Shown piece by piece: positions 8,047-16,052 of a stretch of DNA of 38,886 nt. Below the pieces are notes generated by a model. That model was not told the DNA's origin. It worked only from the letters and a program-made list of their open reading frames with translations, and made no database searches. Position 1 is the stretch's first letter. Each line of letters begins with the position of its first letter. The position numbers and the translations under genes are program-made. The stretch is from UBA11869 sp964544965 (GTDB taxonomy: Bacteria; Pseudomonadota; Gammaproteobacteria; Eutrophobiales; Eutrophobiaceae): assembly GCA_964544965.1 (NCBI GenBank), contig CAZJED010000005.1:1-38886 (forward strand), in the 5' to 3' direction.

Positions 8047-9323
8047 TGCGTGTTTTAATTAAAAATGGAAAATTATTAGACCCCTCTAGCAAACTAGATC
8101 AAACACAGGATTTATTTATCGCTGGCAATAAGATCGTTTCATTAAATAAAAAACCAGATGGTTTTAACCCTGATTTAGTTATTAACGCAAAAGACAAAAT
8201 TGTTTTGCCAGGATTGATAGATTTATGTGCAAGATTACGTGAGCCTGGTTCTGAGAAAAAAGGTAACTTTGATAGCGAGCTATTTGCTGCAAATAGTAGC
8301 GGTATAACATCGGTTAGTATGCCGCCGGACACAAAACCAGTTATTGATACGCCGGCGGTTGTTGAATTTATTCATCAACGTGCGAGAGAGACAAATCGAG
8401 CAAATATATATCCCCTTGGGGCATTGACGCATCAACTAAAAGGTGAGCAATTAGCAGAAATGTATTTATTAAAAGAAGCAGGTTGCATTGGTGTTAGTAA
8501 TGCTCTTAGCATAATTAAAAATACAGAAGTTCTAAGACGGGCATTTGAATATGCAAAAAGCTGTGATCTTACTGTATTCATATATGCAGAAGATGAAAAA
8601 ATTTCAAACAATGGAGTTGCTCATGAAGGAGCTATTAGCACTAGACTCGGGTTGCCTGCAATACCCGAAACAGCGGAAACAATCGCAATAAGTCGTGCCC
8701 TATTACTTATCGAGCAAACAAATGTCCGCGCTCATTTTTGTCATTTATCTTCCGCACGTGCCGTTGATTTAATTAGAACAGCAAAAAAGAATGGAATTAA
8801 CGTGACTACAGATGCTTCAATCTGCAACCTTCATTTAACAGATATGGATATCGCTGATTATGATAGTAATTGTCACTTGAAACCGCCATTACGTAGCGAA
8901 CGAGATCGTGTTGGATTAATTGAAGGAATTTGTGATGAGACAATTTCTGCGGTGTGTTCGGATCATCAACCACATGAAGTTAACGCTAAATCTGCTCCAT
9001 TCAGTATTACTGAATCAGGGGCATCAACAATTGAACATTTGCTTCCATTAATGTTGCATCTTGTAAATCGGAAGGAAATAAAACTTAATCGAGCAATATC
9101 AGCACTAACATCGGAACCCGCAAAAATATTAGGTATCGATAAGGGTGTTATTGAAAAAAATAAAAATGCAGACTTATGTATTTATGAGCCAAATTCAAAT
9201 ATAAACGTAGATAAAAATCATTTGCTTAGCTCCGGAAAAAATACGCCTTTTAATGGCTGGGAGTTACAGGGGAAAGTAACTCACACTTTATTAAATGGGA
9301 AAGTAGTTTTTAGTATAGATTAA
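8046..9323 (+). CDS. pyrC': Dihydroorotase-like protein, predicted inactive (PyrC'/PyrX), ATCase partner
   Basis: Protein of 425 residues in the class I dihydroorotase family; it retains GLIDL, LREPGSE, FCHLSSARAVDL and the CSDHQPHE motif. The metal-binding DxHxH is replaced: after D59 the positions read L60-C61-A62-R63, so both histidines are lost. The later 'TPHH' region reads VTTDASICNLHLT, with the paired histidines also gone. A working binuclear zinc site therefore looks impossible. In Pseudomonas the equivalent inactive protein is required structurally for PyrB assembly, and the one-base overlap with pyrB supports that role. A real dihydroorotase must be encoded elsewhere. Confidence 0.93.
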   Translation: MRVLIKNGKLLDPSSKLDQTQDLFIAGNKIVSLNKKPDGFNPDLVINAKDKIVLPGLIDLCARLREPGSEKKGNFDSELFAANSSGITSVSMPPDTKPVIDTPAVVEFIHQRARETNRANIYPLGALTHQLKGEQLAEMYLLKEAGCIGVSNALSIIKNTEVLRRAFEYAKSCDLTVFIYAEDEKISNNGVAHEGAISTRLGLPAIPETAETIAISRALLLIEQTNVRAHFCHLSSARAVDLIRTAKKNGINVTTDASICNLHLTDMDIADYDSNCHLKPPLRSERDRVGLIEGICDETISAVCSDHQPHEVNAKSAPFSITESGASTIEHLLPLMLHLVNRKEIKLNRAISALTSEPAKILGIDKGVIEKNKNADLCIYEPNSNINVDKNHLLSSGKNTPFNGWELQGKVTHTLLNGKVVFSID

Positions 9324-9327
9324 TTAC

Positions 9328-10215
9328 ATGGACCATCAAAAGACACGCAACACTTTATATGTGGAACAGGCAGAGCTTATTTCACAGAATACTTATGAAA
9401 ATAAACAATATCATATGATATTGAGAGCTCCTGAAACATCAATGCATGCAAACCCAGGGCATTTTGTTCACATGCAATGTGACTCGAGTATTTACATGCG
9501 TCGCCCAATGTCAATTATGCGAAGTTCTATTGAAAATAATACAATAGATATATTGTACAAAGTACATGGAAAAGGGACAGATGCATTATCTAAAAAGAAA
9601 ATTGGAGACAAAATTGATTTAATAGGCCCTATTGGGCAACCCTTTAAAACAGGAAATTATAAAAAACGTCCATTGCTAATCGGGGGTGGTGTTGGTATAC
9701 CGCCTATTATTTTTTTAGCAGAATATATTAAAGATACGACAAAAAACCTAAATCCTTTCGTATTAATGGGCTCCGAAATTCCTTTTCCTTTTAAAACTCA
9801 ACCATCAAAAACAATAATAAATGAAATGCCAGCGGACGTAACAGCATCAATGACCTTATTAGAAGATTGGAAAATAACATCACGCCTCACAAGTTTAAAA
9901 AATTATGCAGGTTGTTTTAATGGTTATGTAACTCAACTTGCCGATATATGGCTAGAAAAACTAGATTCTGACCAACGAAAAGAAGTTGAAATTTTTTCAT
10001 GTGGGCCTACTGCGATGCTTAAAACAGTTAGCAAACTTGCAAAAAAATATAATTTGTCTTGTCAAGTTTCGCTAGAAGAGTATATGGCTTGTGCAGTTGG
10101 TGGTTGTGCTGGCTGTACAGTATTAATTAAAACTAAAAATGGTAATGAAATGAAGCGTGTTTGTGTTGACGGCCCCGTTTTCGAGGCAAAAAATGTTGTT
10201 CAGTTCCACAACTAA
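9328..10215 (+). CDS. pyrK: PyrK-like dihydroorotate dehydrogenase electron-transfer subunit (FAD, 2Fe-2S)
   Basis: Protein of 295 residues in the ferredoxin-reductase family. An FAD-binding beta-barrel carries RRPMSIM (58-64). An NAD-binding domain has GGGVGIPPIIFLAEYI (119-134) and SCGPTAML (224-231). The C-terminal 2Fe-2S segment has cysteines at 255, 260, 263 and 279 (CAVGGCAGC, then RVCVDGPVF), the PyrK pattern. PyrK passes electrons from class 1B dihydroorotate dehydrogenase (PyrDB) to NAD+. No PyrD is in the window, so its partner is unknown. It follows pyrC' by 4 bases and is probably the last gene of the operon. Confidence 0.88.
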   Translation: MDHQKTRNTLYVEQAELISQNTYENKQYHMILRAPETSMHANPGHFVHMQCDSSIYMRRPMSIMRSSIENNTIDILYKVHGKGTDALSKKKIGDKIDLIGPIGQPFKTGNYKKRPLLIGGGVGIPPIIFLAEYIKDTTKNLNPFVLMGSEIPFPFKTQPSKTIINEMPADVTASMTLLEDWKITSRLTSLKNYAGCFNGYVTQLADIWLEKLDSDQRKEVEIFSCGPTAMLKTVSKLAKKYNLSCQVSLEEYMACAVGGCAGCTVLIKTKNGNEMKRVCVDGPVFEAKNVVQFHN

Positions 10216-10269
10216 TTATTATAAATTAATTTTTTGTAAAATATTTTTGCCTACGTTATTTTTTTATAT

Positions 10270-11337
10270 TTAACCAAAATTAATTTTTGCTTCAAGATTA
10301 GTTCGCGAACTTGCATTATTAAGTGCTTCTTCCAGTTCGATGCGCCCTTCTTTATGCAAATTATATAATGCTGTGTCAAATGTTTGCATTCCTTCTTTAC
10401 CGCTTTCTTCCATTGCTACCTTAATTTCCTCAATATCACCTTTTAAAATTAGATCCTGTATGTGCGGGGTCATAACTAAAATTTCTAGAGCAGCACATCT
10501 TTTACCATCTGTTGATTTGACTAATCGCTGTGAAATAATTCCTCGGACATTAAGTGATAAATCCAATAACAATTGTTTATGCATTGACTGGGGGAACATA
10601 TTGATAACACGTTCTATTGCTTGCCCAGCATTATTTGCATGTAAAGTTGATAAAGCAAGATGGCCTGTATTACTTAATTCAAGCGCTGCTTCCATTGTCT
10701 CCCTTGCTCTAATTTCGCCTACAAGTATAACATCCGGGGCTTCGCGCAATGATGCTTTAAGTGCATTTGCATATGATCTAGTATCAACACCAACTTCACG
10801 TTGATTAATAATTGATTTTATATTTTTATGGCTGAATTCAATAGGATCTTCAATTGTTAATATATGATCCGATGAGTTTTGGTTCCTATGATTAATCATC
10901 GCTGCTAATGTTGTTGATTTACCAGACCCTGTTGCACCCACCATAAGTATCAGTCCACGCTTTAATAAACTCATCTCTGATAAAACTTCTGGAAAACCTA
11001 ATTCTTTAATTGTTGGAATGTTGCTTTGTATACGACGCAACACCATACCAACTTGACCGCGTTGGTTAAAAACATTTACACGAAATCTATCTGAATCTTC
11101 CAGGCTTATAGCAAAATCACACTCCAATGTTTCCTCAAAAATAGCTTCTTGTTCTTTGTTCATCACGCTATGCGCGATTTTATTTGTTGCTTCTGGGCTT
11201 AATATTGTTTTTCCAACAGAAATTATTTTGCCATCTATTTTAATTTTTACAGGAGCATTAGCTGTCAAAAAAAGATCAGATGCTTCTTTTTCCACCATTA
11301 ATTCAAGATGAGGTGTAAGAGGGTTGGGTTGGCTCAT
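10270..11337 (-). CDS. Third PilT/PilU-family type IV pilus ATPase
   Basis: Protein of 355 residues. A PAS-like N-terminal domain (about 1-110) is followed by the RecA-like ATPase. It has Walker A GATGSGKST (134-142), the Asp box ILTIEDPIEF, Walker B PDVILVGEIR and the His box TGHLALSTLH, all intact. Where PilT has AIRNLIRE it reads PHIQDLILKGDIEEIK, matching the PilU-type neighbour (PLISDLILKGDVHEIK). It therefore looks like a PilU-lineage paralogue. It is the third gene of pilT-pilU-this, 20 bases after pilU. A retraction-motor accessory is the simplest role; specific function unknown. Confidence 0.88.
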   Translation of the reverse strand: MSQPNPLTPHLELMVEKEASDLFLTANAPVKIKIDGKIISVGKTILSPEATNKIAHSVMNKEQEAIFEETLECDFAISLEDSDRFRVNVFNQRGQVGMVLRRIQSNIPTIKELGFPEVLSEMSLLKRGLILMVGATGSGKSTTLAAMINHRNQNSSDHILTIEDPIEFSHKNIKSIINQREVGVDTRSYANALKASLREAPDVILVGEIRARETMEAALELSNTGHLALSTLHANNAGQAIERVINMFPQSMHKQLLLDLSLNVRGIISQRLVKSTDGKRCAALEILVMTPHIQDLILKGDIEEIKVAMEESGKEGMQTFDTALYNLHKEGRIELEEALNNASSRTNLEAKINFG

Positions 11338-11357
11338 AATTTTACTAGGTAGTTTTA

Positions 11358-12527
11358 TTAGCGGACTTTGCCGGCTTCTTCTTCTTCATCGTCATGTAAG
11401 ACGATATGATCTAATCCATCCGCCCCATCATTATCTTTTGCGGCCTTGCCTTCAAGTTTAATACGTAAACGTAGCTCATTCATCGAATCTGCGGAACGTA
11501 GCGCATCATCGTAAGTAATTTTTCCATCCTCGTATAAATCAAATAAAGCTTGATCGAATGTCTTCATACCAAGCTCATTCGATTTTGCCATAATACTCTT
11601 AATTTCGTGTACATCGCCTTTTAATATCAAATCAGAAATAAGCGGAGAATTTAATAAGATTTCGATTGCCGCAACTCGCCCTTTACCATCAACAGTTTTT
11701 AACAGTCGTTGGGAAATGACAGCTTTTAAATTCAAGGATAAATCCATAAGAAGCTGTGTTTTACGCTCTTCAGGAAAGAAATTAATAATTCGATCGAGTG
11801 CCTGATTGGAACTATTAGCATGCAAAGTTGCCATTGCTAAATGCCCTGTTTCCGCGAAAGCAATAGCAAATTCCATTGTTTCACGATCGCGTATCTCGCC
11901 AAGCAAAATAACATCTGGAGCCTGGCGTAAGGTATTCTTTAATGCAATCTCCCAATCATCTGTGTCTACTCCAACCTCTCTTTGCATAATGATGCTTTTT
12001 TTATGTGGATGAACATATTCAATAGGATCCTCAATCGTTATGATATGCCCGTAGCTATTACTATTTCTGTAATCAATCATTGCTGCTAATGATGTTGATT
12101 TTCCTGAGCCAGTTCCTCCAACCATAATAACCAAACCATTTTTAGTCATTACAGTATCTTTTAAAACTTCAGGTAATTTTAACTTATCTATATTTGGGAC
12201 ATCGGTTTCAATCACACGTAAAACCAAACCATTATAGCCCTGCTGTATATAAGCATTGGCACGAAAACGTCCGATGCCTTGAGGTGCAACAGCAAAATTA
12301 CATTCCTTTGTCGCTTCAAACTCTTTTAATTGCTTATCATTCATTATGGCCTGACATAATGCTTTAGTATTTTCAGGCGTAAGTTCTGTTTTTGAAACAG
12401 GAGTTACTTTCCCATGGATCTTCATTGCTGGAGGAAAGCCAACTGTAATAAAAAGATCGGAGCCATCTTTCTCAACAAGCGCCTTTAGAAGATCGCGCAT
12501 ATACTTAATTGCTTTTTCTCTATCCAT
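11358..12527 (-). CDS. pilU: PilU, type IV pilus retraction ATPase
   Basis: Protein of 389 residues, close to known PilU sizes and longer than PilT. Walker A GGTGSGKST is at 137-145, followed by the Asp box IITIEDPIEY, Walker B PDVILLGEIRD and the His box TGHLAMATLH. PilU acts with PilT to retract type IV pili for twitching and DNA uptake. The C-terminus is a hydrophilic acidic tail (about residues 360-389, including DDEEEEAG) that neither neighbour has. AGGAGA sits 6 bases before the ATG. It lies 40 bases downstream of pilT. Confidence 0.92.
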   Translation of the reverse strand: MDREKAIKYMRDLLKALVEKDGSDLFITVGFPPAMKIHGKVTPVSKTELTPENTKALCQAIMNDKQLKEFEATKECNFAVAPQGIGRFRANAYIQQGYNGLVLRVIETDVPNIDKLKLPEVLKDTVMTKNGLVIMVGGTGSGKSTSLAAMIDYRNSNSYGHIITIEDPIEYVHPHKKSIIMQREVGVDTDDWEIALKNTLRQAPDVILLGEIRDRETMEFAIAFAETGHLAMATLHANSSNQALDRIINFFPEERKTQLLMDLSLNLKAVISQRLLKTVDGKGRVAAIEILLNSPLISDLILKGDVHEIKSIMAKSNELGMKTFDQALFDLYEDGKITYDDALRSADSMNELRLRIKLEGKAAKDNDGADGLDHIVLHDDEEEEAGKVR

Positions 12528-12567
12528 TCAAACTCTCCTGGCTTAAAATCTTTCTCTTATATGGCAA

Positions 12568-13614
12568 TTAAATGTTGTCTTTGTTTGCAGCTTTTGATGC
12601 CGCCTCTTCTTTTGTTACAACATTTGACTGTACTAACCGTTGTAAATCTTGGTCAAGTGTTTGCATACCAAAAGCTTGGCCAGTTTGGATTGCCGAATAC
12701 ATTTGTGCAATTTTATTTTCTCTAATAAGATTTCGTATTGCTGGTGTGCCAATCATAATTTCATGTGCAGCAATACGCCCTCCGCCTTGTTTCTTTAATA
12801 GTGTTTGGGAAATTACTGCTTTTAATGACTCTGATAACATTGCGCGTACCATTTCTTTTTCATCCGCCGGGAATACATCTACAACACGATCGATTGTTTT
12901 TGCTGCCGAACTTGTATGAAGAGTGCCAAAAACGAGATGCCCGGTCTCAGCAGCAGACAATGCTAAACGAATTGTTTCAAGATCTCGCATTTCACCCACA
13001 AGAATGACATCTGGATCTTCACGTAACGCCGAACGTAAAGCTTCGTTAAACCCGAGTGTATCTCTATGAACTTCCCGCTGATTAATTAAACACTTTTGGC
13101 TTTGATGAACAAATTCAATTGGATCCTCGACAGTAAGAATATGTCCTTTTTCCGTTTTATTCTTATGATCAACCATGGCCGCTAGTGTCGTAGACTTACC
13201 AGAACCAGTTGGACCTGTTACTAGAACAACACCTCTTGGATAATCTGAAATTTCTTTAAAAATGCTTGGGCAATTCAAAGTTTCTAAAGATAATATTTCA
13301 GAAGGAATTGTCCTGAAAACTGCGCCAGCTCCACGATTTTGATTAAATGCATTAACACGGAAACGTGCTACATTTGGAATCTCAAAAGAAAAATCACATT
13401 CAAGAAACTCTTCGAAATCTTTCCGCTGCTTATCATTCATGATGTCATACACCATATTGTAGACGTCTTTGTGTTCCATCTCGGGGACTTTAACTCTTGT
13501 CATATCGCCATCAATACGCATCATTGGTGGCATACCTGCTGATAAGTGAAGGTCAGAACAACCCTGCTTTACACCCGCTCTCAAAAGATCGCCAATATCG
13601 GGGACTTTATCCAT
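12568..13614 (-). CDS. pilT: PilT, type IV pilus retraction ATPase
   Basis: Protein of 348 residues. Walker A GPTGSGKST (134-142), Asp box ILTVEDPIEF (159-168), Walker B PDVILVGEMRD (201-211) and His box TGHLVFGTLHT (224-234) are intact. The PilT-specific AIRNLIRE motif, essential for retraction in characterised PilT proteins, is present at 292-299. The hexamer powers pilus depolymerisation at the inner membrane. The ATG at 13612-13614 is preferred over the adjacent upstream GTG because GAGAGG lies 5 bases before it. It is divergent from yggS, the same arrangement as in P. aeruginosa. The pilus structural and assembly genes are not in this window. Confidence 0.97.
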   Translation of the reverse strand: MDKVPDIGDLLRAGVKQGCSDLHLSAGMPPMMRIDGDMTRVKVPEMEHKDVYNMVYDIMNDKQRKDFEEFLECDFSFEIPNVARFRVNAFNQNRGAGAVFRTIPSEILSLETLNCPSIFKEISDYPRGVVLVTGPTGSGKSTTLAAMVDHKNKTEKGHILTVEDPIEFVHQSQKCLINQREVHRDTLGFNEALRSALREDPDVILVGEMRDLETIRLALSAAETGHLVFGTLHTSSAAKTIDRVVDVFPADEKEMVRAMLSESLKAVISQTLLKKQGGGRIAAHEIMIGTPAIRNLIRENKIAQMYSAIQTGQAFGMQTLDQDLQRLVQSNVVTKEEAASKAANKDNI

Positions 13615-13703
13615 CACAACCTCTCCCTATAAACTTAAGATTAAAATATTACTTTTTTAGTTAAATCGGCGTTGGCTCTTAACTTTTCTTTCATTGCATA
13701 TCT

Positions 13704-13732
13704 AGGACAATAAAATTGGTTATTCCTATAAT
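13704..13732 (+). promoter_or_regulatory. Candidate sigma-70 promoter for yggS
   Basis: A perfect TATAAT at 13727-13732 is preceded, after 17 bases, by AGGACA (13704-13709), which keeps the last four bases of the -35 consensus TTGACA. It lies in the pilT-yggS divergent gap and points toward yggS, leaving a leader of about 100 bases. Confidence 0.45.
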
Positions 13733-13837
13733 GTTATTATTGTATTCTTATGAGTCTTACCGACCTTTTATATACCATAGAGTACTGCAATACTGCGCTA
13801 GTGTTAATAGCGGCAGGTGCCAAATAGTGACTATTTT

Positions 13838-14521
13838 ATGAAAATTGCCAATAATATTAGGAAAATCCGTAGCAATATTAGCGCTGCTGAAAAGCAATAT
13901 CATCGGGAAGAAAATTCCGTTTGTCTAATCGCTGTAAGCAAAACAAGAAAAATCGAAGAAATAATTTCGGCAATTAATGAGAATCAACGTCATTTTGGTG
14001 AAAATTACTGTCAGGAGGCGATTGAAAAAATAAAGACAATCAGAGAGCCTGAAATTGTATGGCACTTTATAGGGCCTGTTCAATCAAACAAAACGAATCA
14101 AATTGCTCGCTACTTCAGTTGGGTGCATACCGTAGACAGGATAAAAATAGCGCGTCGTTTAGATGAAATGCGCCCTAAAAATATGCCCCCTTTAAACGTT
14201 TGTATCCAAGTTAATACGAGCGGAGAAATAACAAAATCTGGTATTCCAATTGAGCAAATAGAAGATTTTATCGATGAAATTAAAGATTATAAGCATATAA
14301 GAATAAGGGGTTTAATGTCTCTGCCAGAGATAAAATCAAATACAGATGAGCAGAGAACTTCTTTTCGATCACTAAAAAAGATATTTAATCAATTAAGAAA
14401 AAATAAACCGGAATTTGACACTCTATCAATCGGCACAACACAAGATATGGAAGCTGCAATTGCAGAAGGGGCGACTTTCGTCCGTATTGGTACGGCTATA
14501 TTTGGGTCTCGTAATAAATAA
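13838..14521 (+). CDS. yggS: YggS-family pyridoxal-phosphate homeostasis protein (PLPBP)
   Basis: Protein of 227 residues from the ATG, the usual family length. The PLP-binding lysine lies in CLIAVSKTRKIEEI (about 29-42). HFGENYCQEAIEKI and WHFIGPVQSNK follow, and near the end SIGTTQDMEAAIAEGATFVRIGTAIFG contributes the phosphate-binding part of the barrel. The protein binds PLP without known catalysis and helps vitamin B6 and amino-acid homeostasis. The earlier in-frame GTG at 13817 would add seven residues that do not match the family start (MKIANNIRKIR), so the ATG is chosen. It leads the yggS-proC-yggT-metX-metW group. Confidence 0.93.
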   Translation: MKIANNIRKIRSNISAAEKQYHREENSVCLIAVSKTRKIEEIISAINENQRHFGENYCQEAIEKIKTIREPEIVWHFIGPVQSNKTNQIARYFSWVHTVDRIKIARRLDEMRPKNMPPLNVCIQVNTSGEITKSGIPIEQIEDFIDEIKDYKHIRIRGLMSLPEIKSNTDEQRTSFRSLKKIFNQLRKNKPEFDTLSIGTTQDMEAAIAEGATFVRIGTAIFGSRNK

Positions 14522-14609
14522 AACCTCCTAACATAGGTATCTCTAACCTGATATTTTTTTTCTACATCGTTATACTTTCTATTATCTTTTAAAATCTAAT
14601 ATTTAGACT

Positions 14610-15434
14610 ATGGAAAATTTCAAAGTAGCATTTATTGGCAGTGGAAACATTGCTAGCAGTATGATCGGGGGGCTAATCGCTAATGGAGTAGAACCTCAGC
14701 AATTAGTTGCCGCTGACTCAGATAGCACACAACAACAACTTATTGCGGAGAAGTATGGTATTAGGGTTTTTGATGTAAATTATGATGCAGCAAAAGATGC
14801 TGACGTGATTGTTTTTGCAGTAAAACCGGGACAAATGCAAAAAGTCGTGCAAGAAGTTTCAGAGAATATAAATATTAAAAATAAATTGATACTGTCTGTT
14901 GCTGCAGGAATAAAACTCCAATCAATAGAAAATTGGCTTGGCCAGCCTTCCTCAGTTATTAGGGTTATGCCTAATATGCCAGCGCTTATTCAGGCAGGAG
15001 CAAGCGCCTTATACGCGAATACACTTGTTGAGGAAAAACAAAAGAATATAGCTGAAACTATTATGCGTTCAGTTGGTACTGCTATCTGGCTAAATTCCGA
15101 AGATCAGCTGGATACAGTTACCGCACTTTCTGGTAGTGGCCCTGCTTATTTCTTTTATTTTATGGAACTAATAGAAAGTCGAGCAATCGAAATGGGTTTA
15201 GATAAAGAAGACGCTCACCTATTGACAATAGAAACTGCTCTTGGGGCTGCTAAGATGGCGCTGCTATCTTCATCTAATTTAAAAACACTTCGTGAACAAG
15301 TCACATCTCCCGGGGGGACAACTGAAGAAGCTCTGAATATTTTTATAAAAGGAAAACTGGATAGACTAATTAATAGCGCTATGGACGCAGCAAAAAAACG
15401 CTCTATAGAGCTATCAAAATCTTTTAAGGATTAG
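14610..15434 (+). CDS. proC: Pyrroline-5-carboxylate reductase
   Basis: Protein of 274 residues, typical length. It reduces pyrroline-5-carboxylate to proline with NAD(P)H. The N-terminal Rossmann motif is FIGSGNIASSMIGGL (9-23). Further family signatures are VMPNMPALIQAGA, ALSGSGPAYFFYFMELI and the C-terminal LREQVTSPGGTTEEAL. It follows yggS after 88 bases, a common and conserved pairing, and ends 3 bases before yggT. Confidence 0.97.
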   Translation: MENFKVAFIGSGNIASSMIGGLIANGVEPQQLVAADSDSTQQQLIAEKYGIRVFDVNYDAAKDADVIVFAVKPGQMQKVVQEVSENINIKNKLILSVAAGIKLQSIENWLGQPSSVIRVMPNMPALIQAGASALYANTLVEEKQKNIAETIMRSVGTAIWLNSEDQLDTVTALSGSGPAYFFYFMELIESRAIEMGLDKEDAHLLTIETALGAAKMALLSSSNLKTLREQVTSPGGTTEEALNIFIKGKLDRLINSAMDAAKKRSIELSKSFKD

Positions 15435-15437
15435 AAT

Positions 15438-16019
15438 ATGAGTGGTAATTATTTTGCGCAAGCAACTATTTTTTTGGTTGAACTATTTTTTGATATTTTT
15501 ATTCTCGCTTTGATCTTGCGTTACTTATTTACAATAGTACGTGTGGATTCTTTAAATCCATTATCTAGTCTAATAATTAAAATAACGAATCCTTTACTAA
15601 AGCCTTTAAGAAGAACTATACCCGGCTATATTGGTATTGACTGGTCATCAGTGCTAGCATTATTTTTAGTTCAGACTATCGAAATAATATTGATTTCATT
15701 AATTGTTAATGGAGCAATACCCGTGTTAGGTGGGCTTGCGATTCTAACTATAGCGCATCTATTAAGAATGATACTTTATATATACTTATTCATTATACTA
15801 ATTCAGGTAATCATTAGTTGGATAAATCCGAGCTCATACAACCCAATCACAAAAATAATGTGCCAAATTAGCGCGCCTGTTCTAAAACCGGCGAGAAAAC
15901 TTATTCCTTCTGCGGGTGGGGTAGATTTCTCACCTTTAATTATTCTTGTCATAATTAATCTTCTTATGATATTGGTGATTGCACCTTTGATGGATTTGGG
16001 ACAAAAATTATCACTTTAA
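15438..16019 (+). CDS. yggT: YggT-family integral membrane protein
   Basis: Protein of 193 residues made of two tandem YGGT repeats. Each has a membrane helix, a short loop with NPL or NPS (SLNPLSSLIIKITNPLLKPLRR near 37-58; SYNPITKIMCQISAPVLKPARK near 133-154) and a second helix, giving about four membrane segments. The family is linked to osmotic-shock tolerance and K+ uptake in E. coli, and its position after proC is conserved. Precise function is not established. Confidence 0.9.
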   Translation: MSGNYFAQATIFLVELFFDIFILALILRYLFTIVRVDSLNPLSSLIIKITNPLLKPLRRTIPGYIGIDWSSVLALFLVQTIEIILISLIVNGAIPVLGGLAILTIAHLLRMILYIYLFIILIQVIISWINPSSYNPITKIMCQISAPVLKPARKLIPSAGGVDFSPLIILVIINLLMILVIAPLMDLGQKLSL

Positions 16020-16052
16020 TAAAACATTTTTTTATTTAAATTTAGAATTAAT

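Noticed and set aside
10216..10269. Terminator between convergent pyrK and the third pil ATPase
   Set aside because: The gap has T-runs and A/T dyads but no GC-containing stem that would support intrinsic termination.
12765..13007. Plus-strand open frame opposite pilT, and similar frames opposite pilU, hemD, ggt and the M16 genes
   Set aside because: They are antisense to strongly conserved proteins, have no recognisable domains or ribosome sites, and are explained as shadow frames.
13806..13823. Sigma-54-like TTGGCAC on the minus strand (13817-13823) upstream of pilT
   Set aside because: The -24-like element looks good, but the following GC is 8 rather than 10 bases after the GG, and no proper TTGC -12 element is present.
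16020..16052. SAM riboswitch upstream of metX
   Set aside because: Only 33 bases separate yggT and metX, far too short for any SAM riboswitch class.
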